From: Owenia fusiformis
Taxonomy: Eukaryota; Annelida; Polychaeta; Sabellida; Oweniidae
Length of the DNA stretch: 64,000 nucleotides
NCBI GenBank assembly: GCA_903813345.2
Contig: CAIIXF020000006.1
Location: 34,500,524 to 34,564,523, forward strand
Direction: 5' to 3'
In this document: piece after piece, positions 48,701 to 63,700 of the stretch
Layout of the letters: every line of letters starts with the position of its first letter
Numbering within the stretch: position 1 is the stretch's first letter
The notes under the pieces: generated by a model
Databases searched by the model: none
What the model saw: only the letters and a program-made list of their open reading frames with translations
What the model was told of the DNA's origin: nothing
Translations under genes and position numbers: made by a program

Positions 48701-51700
48701 TCGAGAAGGAATTTTCAATATGGCCGCTTAATTCAAAATGGCGGCCATTTTTCGGAAAAAATATAATCTTTAATAACTCAAATACTAGTGGATGAATTTG
48801 GTTCAAATTTTATATGCTGTTGCCTTGGTACAAAGGAGCCTTGCTCAAGAAGACATTTTCAAGATGGCCACCAAATTTCAAAATGGTGGCCATTTTTCGT
48901 AAAAAAAACGTTATCTTTGATAACTCAAAGACCATTGAATGGATTTGGTTCAAATTGTAGATGCTGATGCCTAGGGACATAGGAGATCTGCTCGAGAAAG
49001 GATTTTCAAGATGGCAGCTAAATTTCAAAATGGCGGCAATTTTTCGTAAAAAATATAATCTTTAATAACTCAAATACCATTGAATGTATTAGGTTTAAAT
49101 TTTAGATGCTGATGCCTAGGGACGTAGGAGCTCTGCTCAAGAAAGGCTTTTCAAGATGGCAGCTAAATTTCAAAATGGCGGCCATTTTTTATAAAAATAC
49201 ATTATCTTTGATAACTCAATTACCATTGAATGGATTTGGTTCAAATTTTACATGATGATGCCTAGGGACATAGGAGCTCTACTTGAGAAGGGATTTTCAA
49301 GGTGTTAGCTAAATTTCAAAATGGCCACCATTTTTCATAAAAGAAGGTAACCTTTGATAACTCAAATACCAGTTGACGGATTTATTTTCAAATTCTAAAT
49401 GCTGATGCCTAGAGACAAAGAAGTTCTGCTCAAAAATAAATTAGTGGATGGATTTGGTTCCAATTTTATATGCTGATGTTTAGGGAAAAAGGAGATCTGC
49501 TTCAGAAGAAATTTCAAAGGCAATAGCTGAATTTCGAAATGGCTGCCATTTTTCATTAAAAAGTAATCTTTGATAACCCAGATACCATTGGACGGACATT
49601 CTCTGCTAAAGAAGAAATCTAAAGATGACAGCTGAATTTCAAAATGGCAACCATGTTTCAGAAAGACATAATCTTTGATAATTCAAATACCAGTGGATGA
49701 ATTTGGCTCAATTTTTTCATCAAAACATGTTTTGTTCGGTGGGATTTGCTACTCCGTGGAGTTGCTGTTTTTCTAGTTGTATAGGACATGGTTAGATACA
49801 AGGCTACACAAAAAACCAAATATGATGGAATCTTTGTAATTTTTTTGTTATAAAACAGTGGTGCCCTTATATTGCAACTGATTCCAAGATTTAGAGTAAT
49901 CTTGCATGGCTTAAAGTCTTCAGACTAAAATCTGACCCTATTGAGTTAAATACAAATCTGGATTAATTTCTTGGCAGAGGGGGAGTAGGGGGTCAAGCAA
50001 GGGTTTTAAAATTATCTAATTTGAAAGTATATGTAACGGGTCTACACTACTCTAAAAAGCACTCAATCAAATCTCATTTTTCCAAAACTCACTGCTCACT
50101 TGGCCCGCATTTTTTGCTATTCAATTTTCAGGAAATTTGTTGCTTTGAACCGTGATCTTGTTTTCCATCCCTCACATGCAATCATCCCACAATTTTCAAA
50201 ATAAATTATTTTTGAAACTGGGATTTCTGATTACAATGACCATAAACACAAGACATATAACCAAGAGTAGAGGGTATTGCTAACCCTCATTGGTGATAAA
50301 CAAAATACAATACATAATACAATAAATTAGAATCAATACAATATAATTCAATTCAAAACGTAACAACACAAAACAATACAATAAAAGAGCACTTCTCCCA
50401 GTTTCCATTTCCACCAAGATGGAATTTGCCTTTGCCTGGAGATTCATGTCGTAATATCAACTTTCAACTGCAGAAAACCGGGAGGGGAGAAGTGATACAG
50501 TATCAAAGGTGTCCCTTCAACAGTTTGGGACTGGGAACCTTCTATAATAAAAGTATTAATAAATAAGTTTGTCCAATTGTAAGTAAATCCTTCATCACTT
50601 TGCTATATCTCTTATTTGAACTGTCTCTCTTGTCCCTGTTTCTTATAATGTAGCAGGACTACTTGTTTATTCGAAAAATCTTCTGCTATGAAATTGTTTG
50701 AAAGTTTATTCAACCAATCTTCTTTGAAAGTTGTTCCTGTTGTGGTTCCAGCTATGGTTCTCACTGGAGGTTCTTCTGGTTCGCTCATTGTTCTTGAAAC
50801 CATGGTTCGTCTTGAATGACTTGATGACACACTTTGTCCATGTCTGCCATTGGTGAATATCTCTATCATAGCGTTGCGAAATACCGTATGGATAAATGAA
50901 TAGATGAAGGGGTTGATACAGCAATTGCATACACTTGCGAAAGCGCCAATTTGAAAGGTCAGTCCTGCGAACGTGTCAACTACACCCGCATAGAAGAGCA
51001 TGCAGTACACAGCAAACCAAGTCCAACAAAGGAAAAAGCCCAATGCAACAAAAATCAGTGTCCGTATTACAACAATTCTGCTTCTATTCATTTGTACCTC
51101 CTGTCGCGAGGATCCTAAATTGGACCTTGTCTGCTTTTGTATCATGATCACTATTCTCGTGTAGCAAAATATCATCATACACAAAGGTATAAAGTATTCA
51201 ATGATAAAAAGGTTTATGATGCCAGCTGCTCTACTAAATTCTTCACTTGGCCACTCTGTCCACAAAGAACAAAGCCTCCCCTTCATTTCAGATGTTGCCA
51301 CAAGATAGGCATCCTCTGTGAAACCAAGGACCCAAACAAGGATAATCACAATCCAAATATGTATCCTTTTGATGTGTCTTTTGTAAAATAGCGGATGCAT
51401 CAAGGCCACATATCGTTCCAAGGTCAATGCTACGAGGTTGAAGGTCGATACAACCATACTGGCCCAAGGGATGTACTCAGATAGCCAGAATTTGCAAAAG
51501 ATGGTCACTTTCAGTCCTGGTTCAGTTATCCATGGGTAATCCATACCATCGAACATTTTACTCAGAAACATGAACAATGATGCAGTCATGTCGATCATAC
51601 TTTGGTTCATGATCAACATATTGCTCATCTTGCGTCGTAATTCAGTTGATTTAAAAAAGACGAAAAGCACAAGTAAATTTCCAAAAAATCCTATGGTAGT

Positions 51701-54700
51701 TATTGTATAAAAACATGTCTTTTCAAAAACTGAATTGACAAAAGTGACAGTAAATGTTCCATTGTTATCATTGAAATTTGTTGCGTTTACTAGTGTTGCA
51801 TTTGTATCATTCTGGTGATTGCTCTCCATTGTCGCACTAGATATTGAATACTGTGAAAGTTACATCGTCTTTTTATAGTCACATACGCTATACCATATTC
51901 ACTGTGATAAACACACTGGGTGCTTGATAAATTCAAAATACCTTCCTAAGAAGGGGTTGTCAAGGGGTTTAGTTGTCTAGGTGTTGAGTGGTTTATGAGT
52001 TATAGCCACAGGTTGAGTTGTCCTGAGATTGAGTTACCCAGGGATTAGTTTTCTAGGGGTTATATCCATGGGTTGAGTTGTCTTTAGGTTGATTTGTTAA
52101 GGGCTTCAAGTTGTCCAAGATATCAAGAAGTATTTTAGAGTTCTTTATTTGTTGTCTATGAGTTATAGCCACAGGTTGAGTTGTCCTGAAATTGAGTTTC
52201 CCAGTGATGAGTTGTCTAGGGGTTATATCCATGGGTTGAGTTGTTAAGGGCTCCAAGTTGTCTAAGATGTCAAGAAGTATTTTTAAGTTTTTTATTTGTT
52301 TCAAGTTCATCATAATTCAAATCCCTAAACACCTACTTCTGTACCAGTCCAACTCTATCTTTACTTCAACTTATAAACTTACTACATTTACTTTCACAAC
52401 ATAATGTAACTAATTTACATATAAAACTTCATTTTCTCAATGATTGCATTTATACTAGCTTTAATTGCCAAACTTGATTGCTGTCTTGATTCTCTTGATT
52501 GCCTTTTAATTTTAGCAATTGTTTTTATAAACTATTAGCTGAGTGTTTTATCACAAGAATCTCATAATTCAATTCATTTATGCCTTGGTCACATTTGCTC
52601 CGATTTTCAATATGACGCCTGGCTGATTGAGTATAATATTCAAAACTGAATACAATTTTGAACAAAACACTCAATCGGCTGGGCACTGGCCAATGGATCG
52701 GAGCAAATGTGACCCAGGCATTAGATGTATTTACGTGTACATGTTTATTCATTTTCAGATAATTTAAACAAGTTTTTTTAAGTGATGAATGCACCATCAA
52801 CATTTAATGTCAATACCACAAAAATAGCTTTAAGATTTAAAAAAAGAAGTATGACAGCCTTACTCTATAAAGTAGGAGTACTTAGTTTGTGATTTCATCA
52901 TATGTCACAGAAAACCTTGAATATCCTTAACATGTGGTGGGATATCATAAATTAGTGTCTATTGGCCATGTACATTGCTTTTTGTCAATCACTTCATTTT
53001 TTAAATGAAGGTTGTTTTTCATCAATCATTCAATCTTTGGTTTGTTATATGAAGTTGGTGTATTAGAGGTAGTAGGCATAATTAACAGCGATTACGGTAA
53101 TATTGGATAGAGGATTGAATCATATGTCGCTCTCTGTTTTACTTGATAAACCAGAGGCTAACGTTTATCAAAAAAGCTTTTTTCATCATCAATAAAAATG
53201 CCTTTAAATTATTAAAAACAACTTTTATTGATAGTGGTTTTTGAAATTAGCTAATCCAGCCTATGTACATGATTGAAGAATGGATATGTTGTGAAGTATA
53301 ATTTTAGTACTTTTGGGCTCTCCATTAATATTGTAGCGCATGTACCGTAAATTGAAAGCAATTTAGTTTTGTTCAAAAATGCTCCATTTTTGCATGTGAT
53401 ACTTCAGGGTTCTCCCAACTGAGAGGTGCCAATGACCTTCTACAATGATATACTATCATACACACAACTCTGTAGCATGCAGGCTTTCAATTCTAGTTGA
53501 AAGTCCATGCCTGTAGCGACTGGGGGTTCGAGGGGTTTGTGCGATTCCCAAGTCAAAATTTCCAAAAATGTCCTTAAGAGTCATTTCACAAGTGTACATG
53601 GAGTTTCAGTAAAGATCGCTAAAATGACCCACAATAAACAATATTGTAAAATCCTCATAGGAGGCCCCAAATTGAAGGACTTGTATTCCCCAATTATCTT
53701 CATTAGATAGAGATTGTTGGATATCGATCTAAAGTTATACCTTATTGATCATCACTTTTCGTATAAAAGTCAGGAGAACAAGGAGAAATGTGAAAAAGAA
53801 ATGAAAGATTGATGTACGCCGATAACCTATACTAGCTTTTTTTGTGAAATGTTGAGAAACATATTAAACTTGAACATTTCCTTCATTCATTATTGACTGT
53901 TTTGAGATAATATTAGTTTGGTATGGTGAAGAAGGCATCGAATTATTTATAGATACAATCATGGGGGGGGGGATGCAGCGAATCACAAAATGTGTCACTC
54001 TTTTACCACATTTTAGAGTAAATTAGTGTCTACTTAATTTCTTTGGAAATTCAATTTTTTCTGATGTATTTGTAATACTTGGTCATTCCTCGATAGTTCA
54101 TGAACTTTATGAAGCGGGATAGTGGCTAAATATGACGATTATTGTAATGTAACAAAAATGTTTATTCTTCATTGATTTTTAAATGTGTAAAACTTGAATA
54201 ACTAGGAATTAAATGAGGTAATATCATGCTCAGATATGCTCAAATTACACCAGAGAGAGTCTTAATTTCAAAGATTTCTGCGGGGTCTCACTTCGCTCGG
54301 CAACGCGGTTCGCTACAACACGCTGTACGCGTAAAAGTTTCTCCTTTTAGTATGTCTACTAACAGTTTGTATATAAATTAAGTATAAGCATGGGCTGAAA
54401 GCCCATGGTATAAGGTAGAATAAAATTTATAATAAACTAAAGTTTAAGCAATATACATTTTTAGAGGCAAAATCAAAGCGCGTCGCGCACACAGGCAAAA
54501 AATTACACAAACATTTTCAAAAAAACGAACCCCACTTGATAAATCCTGGCTACGGGCCTGATATATGGATGGGGAAAAATAGATTTATTGAAAAGATCTC
54601 AAATAAATTATGATAGATGGCATGGCACAGGTTTTTCTCTGTCATTTATAGTGTTTCTCAATTAGTATTATGGGTGTAAATCACATATAATCATATTATC

Positions 54701-57700
54701 TAACCATTAGATCTAACTATATACACCTGTTTCGATAATTACATAATGCTACAAATGAGAGCACCCAGGGAGATATATTACACAAACATGGGGTAGGCGA
54801 CACCTACCTCATCAGAATCTGTCATTTACGACCATACTATTAGGCCATTCACTGAGAATGTTTTATAATTATGATGATCTATAGTATCAGAAAACCAGGT
54901 CTATTCGCTCCAGAACTTGTTCATTCAAAATTCTAGAAAACCAAATGTGTAAATAGGAATTTGGCTTGATAAAAATGTGAAAAATCCCAAAATTCATAAA
55001 ATTGTATCAATCGGCTGTTTTCATACTCATTCTCAGTGTATAAATGACCAGGAATATTTTTTCAAGGAGAAAATATTCTATCAGTATAGATTCCATTAAT
55101 GTGAGGGGTTTCACAACAACCATCTAATATGATAAATATTACAAAATCTTTATTTATAAAAGCCACACATGTTAATCTTGATTGCAGAAGTTTTCTTCTT
55201 ATGTTTACTTAATCATCGTATACTTAGCTGCATATGTATATTTTTTATGGATTTTTATTTCAACTTTAATATAATGGAATAGCTGACAATCTTATGTTTG
55301 AAGCTAAAATGATCTTGATAATGTCGAGAGAATTGACATAACAAATTAAGAGAATCACACATTCCACTCTTATGAAATGGTATAAGGTATATTATTCACT
55401 AAATATTGAAAATACATTGATTAAAGAGATACACCATAAAGCCTTAAAGGGACATTCCTGGCCAGACTTTTTCTATCCTGATATGGTAAAGTATACTTTC
55501 CATATTAAAGCAAAACATGGGGAAATGTTTTAAAATAGTCAATATTGATCATTTAAAAATGTAGCGCTCATTTCAAGTAAGCTGCCATCTTTTAAGATTT
55601 CATGCAGAGAGGTTATTGGTACCATATTGCAAGGAGTATCCCTTTAGATTGATACAAATGAATAATTTGAAATGTACACCATAATGGCTTGGAATGTTAC
55701 AATAAGTTATTATACACCACAAAGGCTTAAATATGATACAATGAAATTAAATAATTACCTACCATAATTCACAGATTTCTAAACCAAAGAAAGTCTTTGA
55801 ATTACACACCATAATGGCTTAATTAAAGGCCTTATATGAACCAGAGCCTGCGTCACCATTCTTTAAGGTACCAGTTGATATAAAATAGAGAGAGCACAGG
55901 CCCGTAGCCAGAACTTTCCAAGGGGGGTTCACTTTTCCCAAAAATTCAAGGGGGGTTCACTTTGGCAAATTTGGCCAAAAATTACTCAAAAAATAGTCAG
56001 AATGGTGAAAAACTGCATGATTTTGAAAGAAAATTGGCAAGGGGAGGGGGGTAAATGAAGTATTAGATACATTGTTGTTAATACTGTGAAGAGAGAAAAA
56101 TCCTAGATCCTGGAAAAGATCTGATAAACAAGGCAAAGAAAATCATCTTGAGGTTTTCTGATCATATTATATTACATGTATATTCAAGAACATTTCACTA
56201 AACAGTTTTAGATAAGATTGTAAATCAAAATAGATCCCTTTATTTTTGTAAACATGAAATATATTTCAAGTTGTCAACCTATTTCACTGGTGGCAGTTAA
56301 TGGGGTAATAAGTATGATATATATGTATATATCATATATCATTAATGCGTTACTTACATATTCTGAATTCACCTTTTAGGAATATGAAGATCAGCTGAAT
56401 GACATGAAAAGACTCTATGAGGAGGAGAAAATTGGGAAAGCCAAGCTCGCAGAGGAGCATGCTAAATTACGAGAGTTCTATGATTCAAAACTTTCCTCCC
56501 TAGATGTCCAGGAGGGCATAACTAGTCCGATGCAAGGTTTGTAATCCAAGTGTATTCCAAGTGATGACATTGATTGAACAGATACGTTCACTTCAATAAA
56601 GACACATTCATTTTTGGAATGTTTCTAAATGTTCATGATCAGCCTAACTTCGGTGCAACTCAAATTATGGTGAATTCTTGTAGTTGGTCACCAAGCCTGA
56701 CAGCTGTTATTAAGCTATCAATTTTGCAGACAGTTCATAGTTTTCAAAATCAAATGAAACCAAATACATGTACAGGATTACAAGATCCTATACCCACCAC
56801 ATTTAATACAATAAAATTCAATATAGAATGAAAAATGTCAAAACCTGATTATTTCATTTCTTTTATAGATGGTGTTGCAGTAGCAGGTGTTGCTAGTGTG
56901 GCTACAACTGCACAGGATGGTGGGTCAGGGGAGGTCACCCACACAGATATGGCACAGCAGAGCTCCCCTCGTACTGCAGACACAAGCCAATCACAAGTCA
57001 CCCTCCACACAGGTATCAAAAGTATTCATGTCACCTCTTCGGGTTAGACATTTTGGTCAATCTCGAAGAAACCCCATAATCTGACATACAGATCATAGTT
57101 TTCTTCATCTGTGGAATTCTGTCAGAAATATGTTGTCTTCTTTTGTCAATTTCAATATCAAAACATCTGAGTGTTTTATTCTTGAATACAGTACATATTT
57201 TCAACTCTCATTTCTGACTCTATTGTTGTTGTCCCTGTTCACCATTTTCAGAAATAAAATATTTAATCAGCCTTGTCTTTGAGAATTATGGAATTAAGGT
57301 TGGCAGAGTAGAATGAGTGAAATATAGAACTTGGACATTTTACAAGGCGATACTCTGATGCCATGCAAGAATAGGTTGCACTCTGCTCACCTTAATTGCA
57401 TGATTTTAACTTTTGAATTCTTCTCTACTTATTCTAGCTGAAACTCTCTCATTTAATTCTTTAGTTAAGTGCTCACTTCACTTATAAACCTAGTAAATGT
57501 CTAAAAGTATGTTATTTTTGAATGTTTTTCTATGAGACATATTGAAGTTATATTCTAGTATTGCTCTAATAGACTAGTTGTACTGTCCATTCTTACTATA
57601 GCTGCACTTGCCTACACTGCTAATTTGTCCAAAATGTTGAAACAATGACATGCTAGATATCAATGCTGATTAGCATTCCATCATTTTTATATAGGGAATA

Positions 57701-60700
57701 TACTTCTACCAACCTTCCATTAGATATGAAACTCAGATATACAATATGCTGGTAAAAAATGAATTCTGGACCACTGTCCTGTTGGAGTCCTCATCATGGT
57801 TCAGAGAATTCAGTAACGTCAGTGTTTTGTAAGTTTTTTGTTTTAAGGCAGATCCTTGTGACGAGAATGTTTAATGTAGTTTGGCGATTTTAACTACCAG
57901 TAATTAATGAGATGGTTAATGTTTCCATATTTTATGTGAATATGTACACATTCTGGCAGAACAAAATAGATCTGAAAATATTTCAAAAATTGAATTGATA
58001 AACATTTTCCCAAATTTTTCATTTGTTTTTGTAAAAGTGCATAAATACCTTAATTGCATGACAATCCATCCTGGGAAACATTGTTTATTGAGCGCAGACA
58101 GCGCCAGTGCATGTCATTGTTTGACATTACTCCACAGGGCTCTCGCCAGGCTTTTAGATTGTGGCGCAGCACCACACTCTATTTAGCTCCCTCCACACCC
58201 TATTGGCAAATCATGACTGTTTCCACAGTCTAAACTTGACTGAATATACAATAATAGCATGTAAAAAGGATAAAACATAACATAAATATGATTTATCATG
58301 ATTGAACGGTTATTCTGAAGATGTTAGCACCACACCCTAAATATTTCCTGATGAGAGCCCTGCTCCATATTGGAACCATTCTTCACTATATCTGTTATAT
58401 AACACACTTAATGTTGCTTCACTCTAGCTATGAGCACCTTTATTGTACAAGAAGATGGACACTTTATAGAAATCTCTGACTCTGAGGATGAGAGTAAGTC
58501 ACGCTTCTTCCTTAAATGGTAACCTTTTCCTTATAAGGGTAAGGTCAATAGGTCAATGTTGTCTCAAAGCATCATTTGATTTTAAATTTTAGACCCCCTC
58601 TCTCCTGAAAATGTAGTTGGACATTAGTTTTAGATTATTGATTTTAATCAATTTAGAAATCACTTCCCTTATAGAATCAATTCATGTGAACAAAAGATAT
58701 CGTAATTTTATTATAAAAGTAAATTATGGCCCTTCCTAAAATATTAATTATACTTATGAGTGTTCAACATTAACATTGACCTTGACCCTTATTTTCCTTT
58801 CTTGCATTTCTGTATAATATTCATTCAATGGCATGTTGCATTCAGTGGCATTTTGCATTTTTCACTGCAGGTTTGCCTGTGTAGCTTTTAACATTCTGAA
58901 TTGCCAATGGGCGGAAACTAAAGATATTTGTGATAAAGTTCCCTTTACCCATCCCGCCTCCTTGAAAAGGATGCTTTATGTTTTAGGGTCATTCAGCATA
59001 TACTATGCAAAATGTTTAAAATTCTTGAAAATGATAAATGTGGTTTTGATAATAATCTTTCCAAGTATGAATCTGAGTTTCTATGAACTGGCATGACTTG
59101 AGATGATTGGAGCTTAATAATCCAAAAAGATGTATTTTTGAATAAAGTTGTGTCTGATTCTCCCTTTAAACTCTTTTTCTGACCTTGCATGTGGAGGATG
59201 ATGTACACTCCCCTTCATAAGTTTGACAACTGGAAGTCCACTTTTGAATCACTTATCAAAGCCTGTTATGTTTGGCAATTAATTATTTTAAAGTAATTCA
59301 TCCCAAAAAAAAATTCTGAACTTTTGTAATAAAGGAACAAAATTAAGATTCAAAGATTGATGGAATTTGATATGTCATTTAATGAAAACTTGCAGTATTC
59401 AAACTTATGGAGGGGAGTGTATGTAATATATGCAATGCCATACATGTACATGCCTCATGGTAAAGTAATCTGGGTTGAAGGAATACTCTTCTAATTATCT
59501 TGGATTCCTTTACATGTTTGCTAGCACTGATGTTCTCTAGGCCCACTTTGAGGCCATTCTTTATACTAATAAGAGAGTTGAAGTACATATTCAAGAGAGT
59601 TGATTGTTGATATATAGCTATTTCTGAGTTGATTTTAAGTGGTTGAAAGAGATATTGAATTGCTAAATTGGTGGGCTAAATACCAGTGTTTTTCTCAGAA
59701 TTTTTAAAGCGGTCACAAAAGTCTTATTTTCAGCATCCAGATCGAAGTATCAATTTATCTAAATTTTGATTTTCCATGATTTTTCTCATTTCCAAGTTGC
59801 TGCAAATAAGTTTTTAGTCTATTTTCTAAACCCCAATAGTGTTAAATTATGACACCTACCAGCTTTATTGCTGGGTAGATGAAACTTAACTTTCATTCTC
59901 TTATTTCTAGCTGCAGTTGGCACAGAGGTTGGGACAGAGATTGAGCCTGGAAGAATAGGAGCAGTCAGTGTTACTAGTGTAGAGGTAGGGCAATCATAGC
60001 AGCAAGTTTTCAAATACTAAACAAGTACTAATTTATGAAATTATTAGTCAACATGCATAAATCAGACATATGTACAAACTGAAATGAATGTGTGTGATAC
60101 TACTCTAATTCATGCTACTTCAGATTTCTTTAAATGTTCTCCGCACAATGCAGTGAATTTCCCCATTAAACTAAGGGTATAAAACATCTTAATTATCATT
60201 GATTAAGATTGCACCTAATCCTTTTGTCTGATGAGTCGAAAATCAGAAATAAAAGATATACCAAAGATACTACTGGGAATCGAACCAGTGTGCATGAACT
60301 TTAATATAATGTATGTTTTTAAGTCTAAATAATGAAGAAGGGTGAAATTTGGTAATATTCTGTATTTTAGAGTGGTAGTCCAACTGCCATAGTTGGGGCT
60401 CAACAGGCTGTACATATAGAGACCACCCATGCAGCCCAACAACATGAGGGCGAGGAGGGGGTGCTTGCCCCCAGGGCGTCACCCACAGGGGAGCAAACCA
60501 CTGTCAATCTGGAACACCAAGAGGCATTGAGAAGGTATGTAACATAACACTGAATAAATGGGTACTTCATGTCTCCCTCAAGTTTTGCTCTCCCTAGAAA
60601 GAAACATTTGCATAATATTTCAAAAGCTATCGAAGTGTAAAACATATTAAGGCAAAGCAATGTCATCAAAAGTTTTTTTAAATGGATGCAAAATTTTCAT

Positions 60701-63700
60701 TTTCACAATTTTGACCAAACTTTGTCATATGCCAATTAGCTATTTACCTATTTCAAAAGGGTGTACATTGATCTCAGGTTGCATATAACCCTGTTCAATA
60801 TAACCCTGTTCAACCCTGTATTCTCTCTTGTAAAACTAATAAATAATTTTTAATAAAAATTACTTCAAACAGTCAGCTGTTTAAGGCTCAGGCAGAAACC
60901 ATGGCAAGGTGGGTTTGTGACTAGTTTGTATAATGGTGCGATTTCTATAGATGTATCATTGTATTGGGGTATCAAAGGTATCCGAATAGATGGAAGCGTA
61001 GAAACTCTCTTTTAGATATTATGTTAGATGTGCCATTGCTGTGCAGTGCTTCTATATGCTATATTATAAGTTTTCCATTTAGAATATGCCCACCACCATT
61101 GACTTCATATGTGTGTGGAGGGGGGGGGGGGGGTCAGATGGGCTTTAAACGAGACTGCATACTTTATAAAATTTCATTACTTTGCTTACTTAGATTTAGT
61201 TTATTTCTTCGCCCAAATCTGGGCATAAGAATAATATGATGCATAGTTTTCTGCTATTTCATTTTTTCATTGTTATGTTGTGACTTGGTGTAAAATATGA
61301 TGAGTTTTAGAAATAAATTGTTAATAAAGTTATCAATCATTATAAGATTCATTTGCAGTACAATGTGTTTTGTATACATGTATAGATGTCAGTCAGTATA
61401 TACATGTAGATTGTGTGTAGATTGAATCATTACATTTTAGAAGAGTTTCATGTTATTGTTTAATTTTTCAGATCCCTGTTTAAATACAATGTGTCTCATT
61501 TGCATGAAATAAAGCTTTGAAATTTCTTTTTTGGGGAGGTTTTGCAATGTCTGTCCTATATATATTATTATCTATTTAAATGATTAAGACGGATATCAAC
61601 TATTAACTAGCATAGGTTTTTGGAAGAGATTACACTTGTGCAAAATCTTGGCTTCCATTGATTAATGGATGGGCCTTTCTGATTTCATTGGCTTTGGATA
61701 ATCCCAATATCCTGAACCTCAAATAGGATGATCTCAAATATGTATGCTGAATATCATTACAGGTTAGAACAGCTACAAGCTCAGATGGTTGGGGGAGAAC
61801 AGAAAGACAACACAGAAGTGAAAGAGAGGAGGAAGAAGAAAAAACAACATGTTGAAGTCAGGAAGAGAAAATTGGCAGGTAATTTAACATTTATATTTCA
61901 TATGTGTCTATTTATTTTATATGTGGTTTTATAACCAATTTTTCAAAGGTGAAACATGTAGTTAAGAGCAAATTATTTGAATAAGGTCAATAAAATTCGA
62001 GCATGCAGTAAAAATTTTATGCTCCTGTTTTTGGCTAAAGAATATCAAACCATGAGGATAGATAAAGTATAAAGTAATGAATGAATACAATTTTCTTTCA
62101 GTTCAGACCCAATTTCAGAGGAATCTTATTATTCAGTGGAGATCAAAATTTGGACAAAATATTGTTGAAAATTCCAATTTTGACCAAAATTATACCATGC
62201 TTTGTTTTAGATGCTGTCAAAAAGATGGAAGATGATGGAATAATGCTGAATGTTTACGATGATATCAATCAGGAGCTCAAGGTCAAAAATGAACTTATTG
62301 AGAAGGAAAGGCAAAAGGTAAAGATATTTAACTTTCAACTATTGTAGATAAGAGGTATCTATCAAAAGATTAGACTTCAGAGCAAACCCACTTTGTATCA
62401 TACAATTTCCCTGTCATAGAAAATGTTTACTGGAATACAAGGCACATTTAGTTTATCATCATGGTGAATCAATTTCAACATGTTCAATGGAGAGCAAGTA
62501 AACAGAAAATATCAATTTTTGAAAAGTGTAGAGGAAGAATTCCATTGGTGCCAAAGTAGTAGAGCATCAACTTTCTATGTTGCATTACCACTGTTGTTTT
62601 ATTTCTTTCACCAATGTTGTTTTATTTCACCACTGTTGCTTTATTTCACCACTGTTGTTTTTTACCACTGTTGTTTTATTTCTAGGTTACAGCTTTGGAC
62701 AGAGAAATCATTGATCTCCAGTCAGAGTTTGAGTTTGATCGTATCGACTACCTGGCGACAATCCGCAGGCAAGAGCAAGAGAATAAACTTATGCAGGCCA
62801 TTATTGACAAAATCCACCCTTGTCTCCGTAGAGACTGTAACTATAGTAACCTTGATCGGATAAAATCACAATGTAAATGGGACGATGATGCTCAGAAATG
62901 GATCATGCCCCAGTTGTTCTTGGAGAAGTCAAATCTTCCATCCATGGGGGTGATGCCGGGGGGACGTACAGCTGATAGAAATCCTGGGAGACAAAATGGA
63001 GAGGTTCATGCAAGTGCTTATGATGATCCACGGGAGGACAAATATCTTCAGGTAGATACCAATAATTCTATTTATCCCATACTTAATCTAGTATTTATCC
63101 AACTTTCTTAATTATTTTCATAATTTAGTAATTTTTTGTATTATTGGTGAAACGTTTGCACTTTTTATTGTAGAGACTCCAGCAAACAGAGGATCCTACG
63201 CAAGACTACTTCAGAAACAAGCGGGCAGAGAGGCTCCTTTCTGAGACCCAGGAGACACAGCGGAGGCTAGGTACATTGATGGGGAGGGGAAGAGGGTCGG
63301 GGTGATTGTCAGTGGGTACATTCCTGGAGGATAGTGGGTGTTTGGTATATTGGTGTGTGAGTGTCTGTCTGTATGTGAGTGATTTGCAAAATTCATGCGC
63401 CCTAATGCAGGCTTGGTAAATTCCCTGGAGGAGATGAGTGTGCTTACTATATCATTTATATAGACTTTTGCTTTTCAATGGTGATGAGCAAATGCATTTT
63501 ACAATGTAAGGTGTACTTCATTCTGAAAATCTTTGTTGTTGAAATATTAGAATACTTGAAAACAACTTTCTTTGAATTCATTTTTTATAAATAAAAAATT
63601 GTAGTAGTCATTAAGATTTATATTTAAACATATTTTATTTTCAAATTATGTTTCTCATAGAATATAAATGTATAATTTTGTTTCAGGGGGAGGAGGAGTC

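Noticed and set aside
60268-60292. tRNA or SINE B-box-like sequence (ggttcgattcccag on the minus strand)
   Set aside because: No A box, acceptor stem or properly paired T arm could be found around it.
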